Of a stretch of 64,000 nucleotides of DNA, positions 36,720 to 47,614 are shown one piece after another (positions within the stretch are counted from its first letter, which is position 1; each line of letters opens with the position of its first letter). The stretch is from Phaeosaccion multiseriatum. Its lineage: Eukaryota; Ochrophyta, other classes. Position numbers and translations under genes: made by a program. Below the pieces are notes generated by a model that was not told where the DNA came from, searched no databases, and saw only the letters and a list, made by a program, of their open reading frames with translations. The DNA lies in NCBI GenBank assembly GCA_965112735.1, contig OZ218950.1:4154001-4218000 (forward strand), in the 5' to 3' direction.

Positions 36720-37700
36720 AGGAGGAGCAGGAAGGGGGAGGAGGAGGAGGAGGAGGAGGAGGAGGAGGAGGAGGAGGAGCAGGAGGAGGAGGAGAAGGAG
36801 GAGAAGGAGGAGGAGGAAGAGAAGGAGGAGAAGGAGGAGGTGGAAGAGGAGGAGAAGGAGGAGGAGGAGGAGAAGGAGGAGAAGGAGGAGGAGGAGGAGG
36901 AGGAGGAGGAGGAGGAGGAGGAGGAGGAGGAGGAGGAGGAGGAGGAGGAGGAGGAGGAGGAGGAGGAGGAGGAGGAGGAGGAGGAGGAGGAGGAGGAGGA
37001 GGAGGAGGAGGAGGAGGAGGAGGAGGAGGAGGAGGAGGAGGAGGAGGAGGAGGAGGAGGAGGAGGAGGAGGAGGAGGAGGAGGAGGAGGAGGATGAGGAG
37101 GAGGAGGAGGAGGAGGAGGAGGGGGAGGTGGGGGAGGTGAACGTCATGTCGAAGTCCGGTGGTAAGAAGCAGGGCCAGGGACGGAGCGTGGTGAATGGCA
37201 GGTATGACGAGTCAGAGGAGGGCAGCAGCAGCAGCAGCATCAGCAGCAGCAGGAGCAGTCGTATAGGCAGCAGGAGGAGCGTCACTGTGTCCGCGCCGTC
37301 GAGTCGGGCAAAGTCCTCCGGTTCTCCTTCCTTCGGAGCAGCAGCAGCAGCAGGTGATGCAGCAGTGGAGGGGGAAGTCTACGTGAGGCGATGGATTGGA
37401 CCCCACCGCCAGCACCACCACCACCGGTACCACCAGGAAAAAGAAAAGAAAGTGGCGATGCAGCTCCTGCTCCATGTGATGCGTAGCGAGCAGCACGGGC
37501 ACAAGAAAGAGTGCACGGCAGGGACGGTGGAAGGCAGCCAGACAGAGTGCTCAGGTCAGAGAGAGGACATGCACACTTCCCTGCCTTGGGGTAGTAGCGA
37601 TGATGACAGACGGAGCAAGCGACATGCGACTGACTGGGCTGCTTGCGGCCCTGGCAAGGAGGAGCGAGGCACCCCAGCGAGAGGCTTGGTGACGGGGTGA
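35015..37700 (+). CDS. WRKY19-like Cys/His finger protein, Gln/Glu/Gly-rich, with internal frame conflict
   Basis: From the ATG at 35015 one uninterrupted frame has an N-terminal finger (CVVGGC...CAVH), a long Gln-rich region, then four tandem fingers at about aa 304-395 with the pattern C-x4-C-x9-C-x2-H (CRQPGC...CVRH, CSVAGC...CVSH, CRHEGC...CVRH, CSFKGC...CRLH). These are WRKY19-like fingers, frequent in stramenopile and oomycete proteins and thought to bind nucleic acid, though targets are unknown. After about 36740 the frame reads as poly-Gly and meets TGA at 37094. The +1 frame reads the same (GGA)n as poly-Glu and continues into a convincing Ser/Lys/His-rich tail ending at 37700. A repeat-length error or real frameshift is likely; the tail is probably the true end. 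Confidence 0.7.
36740..37133 (+). repeat. (GGA)n homopurine tract in coding sequence
   Basis: About 390 bases of nearly pure GGA with a few GAA and GTG interruptions. It can be read as poly-Gly, poly-Glu or (on the other strand) poly-Ser, which explains the long spurious open frames here. Confidence 0.95.
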
Positions 37701-38685
37701 AGGCAGGCAGGGCATGTATGTACTGCTGCGTGTGTGCACACGACATGACGAACGAGTGAGCATGCGACCGAGCGAGTACCGGTAGCATGGTGCGGGGGCG
37801 GGGGAAGGGTGGGGGAGGGGAAACTGTCAGATCCGGGGGCTGCTTCTTGGCGGGGCGTGTCTGGAGTTCTTGCTTTAGTTTTGTTTTTGTAATCTTTAAT
37901 TTGCTCTGTAAGTTTTGTTTTTTTGGTTTTTGTTGGTTTCTTTGTTTTGTTTTTTAGCGAGCAGTACTGTACATAGTGCTGGTTGAGAGGATGGCAACAA
38001 AGAGGGGGAGCCAAGACACAGTGCTGGTTGAGAGGATGGCAACAAAGAGGGGGGGCCAAGAGTCAGAAGAGCCTCTGGGACGGGGGGGGGGGGAGGTGAA
38101 GCCAAGAGGAGGGGTGTGTATTATAAGGAGTTGGACATTCACTGAGACACTCGGGGGCCTTCTTCAAGAAGTGCAGGTGCAACAAGTGTTCGAGGGAGGA
38201 CGTGAAAGGCCGTTCTGGCTTTGGGAGCCACAGCAGCCGGGTGGGTGGAGAATAATCACGAGAATGCATGTCTCATTTTTGACCCCAGCACCGCCCGACA
38301 GTAGTGCCTACTAGCTAGCCTCTATACCAGCCACCCGCTGCAGGCAGAGCCGCTCATTCACACACTCACTCACTCACCCACTCACTCAAGCGCTCAACCA
38401 CTCACTCACCCACCGCCTCACTCATAGCTAGCTACGCTCACTCGGTCAGCCAGTCTCTCTCTCTCTCATCACTCACTCACTCACCCGACCACTCACTCAC
38501 TCACCCATCCACACAATTACCACTCTCGCTCACCCACTCAAGCACTCACTCATCTTCACTCACTCACTTTCTCATTCATTCAGTTGATACTCCTCACTCA
38601 TCCTCGGCCGATCCTCCCCTCATCTACTCACTTACTTACTTACTTCATTTACTCACTCACTCGCTCATCGATCACTCACTCACTC

Positions 38686-38800
38686 TCGACCCCTGACACG
38701 CTATCGCCCACTTTCTCGATAGCGCGCTATCGGTCCCCGGGGGACCCGATAGCGGATAGCGCGCCTGCCGGCGATAGCGGATAGCGGATATATACAACTG
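38686..38800. mobile_element. Truncated palindromic element, copy 2a
   Basis: Begins TCGACCCCTGACACGCTATC and keeps the CTCGATAGCGCGCTATCGG interior and the CGGATAG units, but the matching right terminus is missing; it degrades into TATACAACTGTATA. Confidence 0.65.
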
Positions 38801-38810
38801 TATAAAAAAA

Positions 38811-38983
38811 TCGACCCCTGGCTGCTGACACGCTATCGCCCACTTTCTCGAAAGCGCGCTATCGGTCCCCGGGGGGCCCGATAGCGGATAGCGCGCTGGC
38901 TGGCGCCGGGATAGCGGATAGCGCGCCGGCGATAGCGGATAGGGGATAGCGTGATAGCGTGTCAGGGGAGTGTCAGGGGTCGA
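38811..38983. mobile_element. MITE-like palindromic element, copy 2b
   Basis: The left end is TCGACCCCTG, then a 5-nt insertion, then TGACACGCTATC. The right end is GATAGCGTGTCAGGGG, an 11-nt duplication, then TCGA. It is flanked on both sides by a run of A (AAAAAA), consistent with a 6-bp target duplication. Interior units match copies 1 and 3. Confidence 0.75.
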
Positions 38984-39036
38984 AAAAAAGAAAAAAAGGG
39001 GAGCGTCGCTGCCACCTGTGACTCTGAATCAGCAAC

Positions 39037-40803
39037 ATGCGAAGCAGCGGGGCGATTCTGGCATCGGCACTCTCTTCCCTCTTTGGCCCAGAGGATATGA
39101 ATCCTATCTTGACAAGTAAGGCCATCCTTCGCGAGAGCTCCTGGCGATTGATCAGCGCCGCCACCGCAGCAGCAGCAAGTGGGGGACAGGTGAGGCCATT
39201 CGCAGGAGCAGCAGCAGCAGCAGGGGCGGCAAGCTTAGGTCGACCGAGCAGCAGCAGCGGCAGCAACTGCATGAATCACTCCTGCAGGCGCTTCCCGACG
39301 AAATTCACGAGCAGTTGCAGTAGCAGTAGCAGCTGTGGCGGCGGAAGCAGCCGCCTTCTATTTGGGAAACAGCAGCAGCATCAGCAGAGCCGGGCTTTCA
39401 GCGCACCGGGCTTCAGCTTCCCGGGCCCGCGCAAGTTGGATGAGATAACTAACTTGGCCAAGCTGAAGGAAGAGTCTCCTTCGGACGTGGAGAAGATCTG
39501 GAAGGCGTACCACAACGAGCGGGACGACACGTTGGGGGAGGTCATGCTGGCGGACAAGATTGCAGTGTACGTACGCCCCCTCACCTTGAGCTCGGCTTCA
39601 TGGGTGTGCGGAGAGCAGTGTATAACGGCAGTAGGGTAGCAAGTCTCTGGTGGAGGGGACGGTGGAGGCGATGGTGTCTGCTTCTAAGCCCCCCTTCTAC
39701 TACACCTCATTTTCTCATTCCCTGCTCTCCTCCCGCACCCATGCATGCCACCTCTGCGTCGCTGTCCCTTCCCCACCCGGCCCTTCCCCTGCTGCAGCCT
39801 CAAAGAGCGCCGAGAAGAATGCCCCTTGTTCATCCTTCCTGTCTTTCGCGGCGACGGTTACTTCACTCTCGTATCTCAGTGGCAGGTAGGCTCTTCTCTT
39901 TTTCAGCCCTCAGCACACTCTTCTGCCTTATCATGACAATTACCTCCTCTCTCCTGTCCCGAGAATTGTCAGTTGTGGGTTCCGGCTCCGTACTGTGCTG
40001 GCACTTTGGCCTCCTGGTTGTGTCCCTTCTTCTTTTTCTTCTCTTCCTCTTTCCATGTCGGGGTGTGTGTGTGTTTTCTCGCCATACTCACTCTTCTCTT
40101 GTACGATGCATGCAGGGCACACACAATCTCATTACCTTTCTTGACGACTTCCGTAACGCACCGGAGACCGCCCAACCTTTCATCACCGTGAGCACCTACG
40201 AGGACTTGGTGCAAGACAAGGGGCTTGCCCTCATCAGAGCAGACGTGGGCCACAACCTGAAGTGAGTCAAGTATGGGGGGGGGGGGGGGTGAGGTGAGGC
40301 GAGTGAGGCGGGTGAGAGACCGAGAGGGAGGAGGGGGGTGTCACTCGTCCTCCGCACAAGAAGAAAGGAGGGGAGAGACACGTCCATCTCGTCAAGGGAT
40401 GTTGCTTTTGTCTTTGTGAGCTGTCGTGTGTCTCTTTTTCGTCCCTCCTTCTCTCACTGTCTCTTTGTTTGTCTTTCTGTCTGTCTGTTTATGTATGACT
40501 GTCTGGACTCTTAAGAACGGTGGGCCCTCCCTCGCTCCTGTCTGTTCCCTCCACCCCACAACCCCCTACACGCTGACTCGTCCTTCTCATCCTCCTCGGC
40601 TTCACTTCACCCCCCTGTCCAGCAAAGCCGAGGGCGCCCACCTAATGGAGCTCCTGATGCGATACTACCTCGAGGACGAGAGGTACGCGCACGTCAAAGC
40701 CTTCAACTGCTCCCCTGACAGCTTCGACTTTGAAGGTTACCTCAAGGGATTCCCCAGGCCGCACGCTGCACCAGAGATAGTCACAGATAGCAAGGACCAG
40801 TAA
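39037..40803 (+). CDS. ATP11: ATP11/ATPAF1 family F1-ATPase assembly chaperone
   Basis: Exons 39037-39566, 39798-39885, 40116-40261 and 40623-40803 total 945 nt (314 aa) with matching phases. The conserved domain starts near residue 128: KLDEITNLAKL...VEKIWKAYHNERDDTL, then CPLFILPVFRGDGYFTLVSQ, then NLITFLDDFRNAPETAQPF-ITVSTYEDLVQDKGLALIRADV, then FNCSPDSFDFEGYLKGF. This is the full ATP11 family layout. ATP11 binds free F1 beta subunits in the mitochondrial matrix and prevents their aggregation before F1 assembly. The first 125 residues are Ser/Ala/Arg-rich with few acids, fitting a mitochondrial presequence plus linker. The gene ends 254 bases before the start of the SEC14-like gene on the same strand. 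Confidence 0.94.
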
Positions 40804-41057
40804 GGAAGAGAAAAAAGGGGGAAGAAGAACCACTATAAAAAGTGAGAAAAGAGTACCTGATTACTGATTACAGCCGGCCTGATTACCCTTTAATTATCGA
40901 TTATGAATACGCGCACACACACTCTCGAATTGCGAGGTGTCAGGACTCGAGGCGAGACCGGCGACGACCCCTGAGAGGGTTGGTGATACGGCGACGTCGT
41001 TCGTTCATCATTCTCCTTTTCAACTTTCAACCCCCTTTCCCTCTCCTCTCCCCCCTT

Positions 41058-41741
41058 ATGAGGTGGCTCTTCTTCGTCGCATTAGCGTGTTTCCTTAATT
41101 CAGACTTCGGAGCGAGCGACAGCATAGAGAGGGACAGTAGCCAAAGCTGCAGCGGGGAGGCTGTGTGCTTGAGGGAGGGTGAGGGAAGCCCCCTTGCGAG
41201 CAGTAGCGACGGCCTTAACAGTACCGAAGGCCTCAACAGTAGCGACAGCCTTAACAGTAGCGACGTCAGTGGCAACAGCATTGAAGACTCCGTCAGTGTA
41301 CCCGAGGAGGTTGGCAGGAGTAGCAGCAGCAAAAGTTCCCGGTCTTTCTTCGATTGGTTCTGCATCCATGCAATTCTCTTCGTCGTAAGTGCCTGTTTCT
41401 TTGGATTGGGAGGCCCAAAGTTTGTTTGGCGGCGTCTGACGGCGTCCAAGGCCACTAGCACCGCAAGCACACGGCGGAAAAGGCGCAGCATGAACCCTCC
41501 GGGCACACTTGACGGCCGAGAGGGAGAGGGGGGAGGGGTCAGAAGTCAAAGCAGTAGCTGTGGAGATAAAGGGGATTCACTCGAGGATATGGAGTACCCT
41601 CCTGTGCCTGGGAGGTACCTGCGCGGCTGTAACGGGGACGAAAAGGAAGCTCAAAGGCGGTAAGTGTCAACAGGAGGAAGGAGAGGGCATGAGCAGGAGG
41701 GGCGCAGGAGGAGGTGCAGCTGAGCGGATACTACTGTGCGT

Positions 41742-41785
<44 letters not shown>

Positions 41786-42170
41786 AACACCCCCCCCCCC
41801 CCCCTCAGGTGGCGGCAAACGGTGCAGTGGCGGCGAGAGTACAACATGGACTCCATCCTGCAAGAGGACCAGCCCAAGTACAAGGTGAAGGAGCGGGGAG
41901 GGGAGAGGGTTAAGGTCGCAAGGAGCGGGGAGGGGAGAGGGCTAAAGGTCGCAAACGATAGCGATAGCGATCATAGAACCGTATCTATCCATCGTCCGCC
42001 CGTGCCACGAATGGGCCAAGTGTCTGACTCCCTCCTCTGATCTCTTGGGGGGGGGGGGGCGTCTGTTATTGCAGCGTACTGGCTGCTCAGCTGCGGTTTT
42101 GCTACGTCAATGGTCTTTGGGGGCGTACTTCCCTCCCCCACTCACTCGTTCCCTCTCTCTCCCATGGCCT

Positions 42171-42222
<52 letters not shown>

Positions 42223-44413
42223 CCCTCTACATTCGATCAGGAGGCCAAGACAGGGTTCCCCATCTTCTTCCACGGGCGGAGCAAAGGGGGCCACCCCATC
42301 CTATACGAGCAAATGGGCAAAGTAGACCTCCCCCTCCTCAGGGCCAATGTCAGTCAGTCAGAGAGGGTGGGAGAGAGGGAGGAGGGAGGGAGGGAGGGAG
42401 GGAGGAAGTGAGTGAGTGAGTGAGTGAGTGAGTGCGTGTGTGCGTGCGTGAATTAGTAAGTGAAGCGAGTGAGTGAGTGAGCCCAACCACTCACTCACTT
42501 TACTCCACGTCTCAAAAAGACGGAAGAAGAAGAAGAAGAACAACAACGCCAAGAACAAAAGAAGAAGGAAGAAGAACAAAGCAATTGCTTCTATTAGGCT
42601 ACGCGCATCGGATTGATTGAAAAGGCTCTTCCTTCCTCCCCTTACCGAAGCAACCCCTAACCCTCCCCACCTCTGCGCTCCCTGTCTCTTCTCTCTTCTC
42701 TTATCTATCGCACATATTCAAACGAACAACCAACGCTCTTACCAGGAGCTGTACGTGGAGCCTCTGCTGCGCCACTACGTGTTCTTTGTGGAGAGCATGT
42801 GGGGAGACATTATGGCCGGCAAGGACGATCAACAGATGATCACAGTCGAGGATGTGGCAGGGGTGGGCCTAGGTGAGACGGGGTGAGGGGGGGGGGGTGA
42901 GGAACTGAGGAACTGCCCGTATATCTATCTCTGTGAGAGGGCTTGAGAAGCGTGAGGGAGGGTTGTCTGTCAGACCTCAGTGGCTCAGGTGTATTCGTAG
43001 TTTAATGATCAAGGGATGCTTGTCTACGGTGAGCGGGGGCGAGGGAATTCATCCATGTACATAAACTCTGCCCTTATTTATACCTTTACCCTGCCCATAT
43101 ACCTTTGCCCTGCCCTACCCTTCCCATATCCTTGTTCCCTGCCCTGCCCTTCGTGCCCCCCTTCCCTTCCCCTCCCCTCCCCGCCCCCCCCCCCTCCTCT
43201 CCTCCTCTCCTCCCCCCAGCTAATCTCACACCCATGATTCTCAAGTTCATCCGGGGAGCGACAGGTGTGATGAAGTCTCACTATGTAGAGCGCTGCTACC
43301 GCACGTACATCATCAATGCCCCCTTCCTCTTCACAGCCGTGTGGAGACTCATTGCCCCCCTCCTCGATGCCAACACGAGGGCCAAGGTGGTACGTAAGGT
43401 GGTGTGTAGTAAGTGTATTCCGGCCCCACCTACCCACTTACCAACCTCTCCACCCCTCCACCCCTCCACCTACCCTCCATTAGAATCTCCTCTACCCTCC
43501 ATTAGAATCTCCTCTACCCTCCATTAGAATCTCCTCTACTCCTTGCCCGTGCGGCGCATCTCCTTCCCTCTCTCCCTCCTTCCCTCCCTCTCCCTCCCTC
43601 TCCCTCCCTCTCCCTCCCTCTCCCTCCCTCTCCCTCCCTCTCCCTCCCTCTCCCTCCCTCTCCCTCCCTCTCCCTCCCTCTCCCTCTCTCTCCCTCCCTC
43701 TCCCTCCCTCTCCCTCCCTCCTCAGCACACCTCCCTCCGTCCGTCCGTCCATTGTTTACCTTGCCTTCCTGGGCAGGTGATCCTGGGGACGGATTTCCGC
43801 TCCACCGTGTTAGAGGACATTGCAGAGGATCAGGTTGGTATGGCGTGTGTACGGCCGGGCTCCTCCCCCCTCCTCCTTATGTAACGCTGAGAAGTGTCCG
43901 AAGACCCGGAAGGCTTGAACTCAGTCCTCTTGATACGTAGTGTTGGTTGTGGATCCGATCATCTGGCGACCACTCCCCCTGTTTCCACCTCCCCCTGTCT
44001 GTGTATCTACACATCCCTTCACCCAGTCCTCCAAACCCCCCCCCCCGCCCTCTCCACATACACAACACCTACTCCTCTATGTTCGCCAGACCCCGTCTGC
44101 CCACCCCCCCCATTCCCTCACGCGCACTCTCACGCCCTCACGCTTCCACGGCCTCACGCACACCCTCACGCTCTTTCAGCTCCCTGTGGAGTATGGAGGC
44201 GCCTCTGCGGTCGCTTTGGGAGAGTCATCCGACGAGCAGCACATTCAGGCTATGGTGGAGCGCAACAGCAAGGCCCAGCAGAGGGCCGTGCAGGCGGCAG
44301 CAGACGCCTTTCAGCAGCTGTCAGGAGCAAAGGACGCCAAGGACACGAAGGAGGGGGGGGCAGGTGATGGCGTTGATGCGCCGCCCCCGCCCCCCTCACC
44401 CACACGCCCCTAA
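41058..44413 (+). CDS. Membrane-anchored SEC14-like (CRAL-TRIO) lipid-transfer protein
   Basis: Exons 41058-41659, 41809-41884, 42241-42348, 42746-42872, 43220-43389, 43777-43833 and 44180-44413 total 1374 nt (457 aa), with phases matching. The C-terminal two thirds carry the CRAL-TRIO-N helices (GRYLRG...RRWRQTVQWRREYNMDSIL), then the lipid-binding fold: GFPIFFHGRSKGGHPILYEQ, YRTYIINAPFLFTAVWRLI, LLDANTRAKVVILG and the hallmark LPVEYGG. SEC14 proteins exchange phosphatidylinositol and phosphatidylcholine. Unusually, the N-terminus has a signal-like stretch (MRWLFFVALACFL) and a second hydrophobic segment (about aa 98-119), separated by a Ser-rich region with repeated LNST/LNSS sequons. This suggests an ER- or Golgi-anchored protein with a short luminal domain and a cytosolic SEC14 domain. 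Topology is inference. Confidence 0.87.
43562..43720 (+). repeat. (CCCTCCCTCT)n-type pyrimidine repeat in the SEC14-gene intron
   Basis: Regular CCCTCTCCCTC decamers fill the intron between 43390 and 43776, upstream of the GGGCAG acceptor. Confidence 0.9.
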
Positions 44414-44891
44414 TGGAAGCGCTTGACACAACATGTAAGCGCTTGACATAACATGTACGCTTCACTCTTCCCTCTTCAAGAGGGATATTTACTGCATTTA
44501 CCCCAGTGCTGAATGCGTGGAGGAGGATGGAAGAGAAGACGCGCGCGCGAGAGAGAGAGAGAGAGAAAGTAAGAGAAAGGAAGAGGGCCTCCCTCACATG
44601 CATGTGTGCGTCCGGTCCATGAGCTGCTGAGTGAGCGAGTGAGCGCTGTCTTCTATGGGGAGAGAAGAGGATAGAGTAGAGCAGTTGGTAATACAAAGCA
44701 CAGCAGAACTCTGTCATTTACTCCTCTCTCTCTATCCTTTGCTCTTGTATTCAAGGAATGCATCTTTGCTCTTGTATTCAAGGAATGTGGTTCAATGTAC
44801 GTACAGCTGTCTTAATAGCTGTAACTCCCTGCTAAAGAACCTCCTTGGGCTGCCATCTATAACTGCGTTAACTAGCGTAACCTAGCGTTAA
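44414..44891. other. Convergent 3' region between SEC14-like and EXO70 genes
   Basis: Short AT-richer sequence with a direct repeat of TTTGCTCTTGTATTCAAGGA (about 44740-44790) and a repeated AACTAGCGTTAAC-type motif near 44870. No gene is seen; it probably holds both polyadenylation sites. Confidence 0.6.
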
Positions 44892-45111
44892 CTACCCGTT
44901 AAAGAGCTCTTCGATGGCCGCGTCTAAGGCCTCCGGCGTGAACTTGAGATATTGTGACTGGTGCTTCTTGCTGAATTGCACCTGCACAAGGTAAGGGGTA
45001 AAGTGGATGCCCAATTGAGCGTCCAATCAGGAGGAGGAGGAGGAGCAGCAGCAGCAGGAGCAGCAGGAGCAGCAGCAGCAGTAGGAGGAGGAGGAGGAGG
45101 AGGAGGAGGAG

Positions 45112-45172
<61 letters not shown>

Positions 45173-46174
45173 GAGGAGGAGGAGGAGGAGCGGGAGGAGG
45201 AGGACGTCGATCAATATCAAAATGAATGAGCGAAGCGGTGGGGTGAATGAAACAAGTGATGATGTGCACGATCGATCGAAAATGACAGCGAAAATGCATT
45301 CAGCTACAACAACATCTACCACCCTCCCCTCGAGACACGTTAAGACACACGTTAAGACACACGTTAAGACACACGCTAAGACACACGCTAACGAACGCAC
45401 CTCCTTGTAGGCCGTGTACATGTGCGTGTACCCCACCATGACGCCGCGCAGCGTCCGCCTTAAGTCCTCCTTCAGGATCGGATCCGAAACTGCCAACTGT
45501 TGGAGAGGGAAGGAGGGAGGGAGGGAGGGAGGGAGGGAGGGAGGGAGGGACCGTGAGGACGACAAGGGGGGGGAGCGGGGGGAGACGTGACGTGACGTGG
45601 AGTCAGTGAATTTCGTTGGAAGCGACAGCTTTCGTAAACGAATCTTTATTTTGACAAATACGTCCCATGTCCTCGGGAGAGACAGAGACAGAGGAAGACA
45701 AAGAGAGAGGTAGAGGGAGAGAGACAGGGGAGGACAAAAGAGAGACAAAGGGAGAGATTATATATATGGATAGAGGGAGAAAGAGGGGGAGAGAGAGGGA
45801 GAGGGAGAAGGGGGGAGAGAGAGGGGGGGAGAGGGAGACGGGAGTACATACAGACCCTACTCCCCCATTCCCCGCGCGTTCCGGGTGGGTGGATTGGTTT
45901 CCACCTCCACATGGTCGCACCGTTCTGTGTAGGGCATACGTCTCCTCCCACGCCTTGTTGAAAGCCAAAAACTTGGACTTTACCTGAGCGACCATCGATG
46001 GGGGTGGGGGGCGGGGTGGGACACACACATAAGCATACATGAGGGTGAGCATCGATTGACAGACAGACAGGACAGACAGGATAGACAGATAGACAGACCG
46101 ACTGACTGACCGATTGACTGACAGAGAGACAGACAGAGAGACAGATAGACAGAGAGACAGAACAGACAGATAGA

Positions 46175-46224
<50 letters not shown>

Positions 46225-46483
46225 TGGCAGACAGAGAGAGAGACAGAGAGACAGACAGGCAGACAGACAGGCAGACAGGCAGACAGGCAGGCAGGCAGGC
46301 AGACAGACAGACAGACCCACTCACTCACCGCTCGGCCGCAGTCCTGAGAAAGGATCTTGTCCTTGCCCCTGTTGGTGAGACCGAGGCAGCAGGGCACAGC
46401 AGGGAGGTAAGAGACGATGCATGTGTCTGTGTATATACAAAGAAGAAGGAGGACGAGAAGAAGGCGAAGAAGAACAACAGCAT

Positions 46484-46521
<38 letters not shown>

Positions 46522-47579
46522 GAAGCAATACACTCACTTTTGATACTGCAAAGGTCCCACATCATCCACAGTGGCCGCGACAAGCTGATCCGTGAGCAGC
46601 TCCTGGAACGAGGATTGCTTGCCCGTCATGAGACGGCTCAGCAGCCACAGAGTCATCGAGGTCATATAGGCACCTGCCTGCATCTTCACCGCTCCTCCTC
46701 CTCCTCCTCCTCCCCCTCCTCCTCCTCCTGCTGCTGCTGCTGCCGCTGCTTTGCCTTCTGCCGTCATGGGAGACAACGCTCCCGTCGCGGCAGAACTGTC
46801 CCCCCCCGCCGAGGAAGAGTAAGGGGAGTTGCCGGCGAGGGTAGAGTGAGGGAAGAAGCGGGGGTCAGCTCCTGAAACAGAGCCGGAGGTAGAGCCCCCT
46901 CCTGGAGAGGACAGGTGCGTGCCGACATCGAAGGTCTGTTTGGCCGTGGTGATGATGTAGCTGGCGTTGTTGAGGAGGAAGAGCTGTCGCCTGCAGAGAG
47001 AGAGAGAGAGAGAGAGAGCGAAAGAAAGAGAGACAAGAGAAGAGAGCGAGGAAAGGGCGTGGGGGTAGAGCGACGTTTAAAAGTAAGCCCCATAAGCCCC
47101 CAGGCCGACGGGATATTGAGCTCCGCCCGGCAAGTGTATGGGCACGCAGGCAGGTGTACGGGTACACAAAATAAGTTAAGGGGCAGAAGGGCACGCAGGC
47201 GGATGTCCTAACGTAACGTGTCCCCCCCCGCGAGTTACGGTTAGGAGAAGGGGGGATTGATTCTGCGAGCCCCGCCCCGGTGCGGTGAGTGTGCGTGCTG
47301 TAGACTGCCATCGCTTGACGCACCTGATGTCGCTGCTCTGACTGCCCGCTGGGTAGGAGCGAGCCTTCTCCACGAGATTGTCCAGCAGAGTCCTTAGCAA
47401 GCAAGGCACATGGCGGAGAGGGGGGGTGGCTAAGTGGTGTGTGTGCATCAGCTTGCCCTCTTTACTTCCACAAAAACTGAAAATACACGCACACACGCAC
47501 ACACACACACACACACACAAGCAAATGACACAAACAACACACACACAAACACACAGCAATGGAAGTAAGCCTCCCCTAC

Positions 47580-47614
<35 letters not shown>

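Larger units (their letters stand above)
37701..39036. other. Intergenic region with T-rich stretch, duplication and element copies
   Basis: Contains a T-rich region (37870-37960, possible 3' end), a 45-bp tandem duplication (37975-38019 and 38020-38064), a long run of CACTCACTCA variants (about 38350-38690) and two palindromic elements (38686-38983). No gene is supported. Confidence 0.65.

Noticed and set aside
36302-37285. Poly-Ser open frame on the minus strand
   Set aside because: It is simply the complement of the GGA tract (TCC = Ser).
45603-46583. Minus-strand frame rich in CLSVCLSV
   Set aside because: It is the (CAGA)n intron repeat read through between EXO70 exons.
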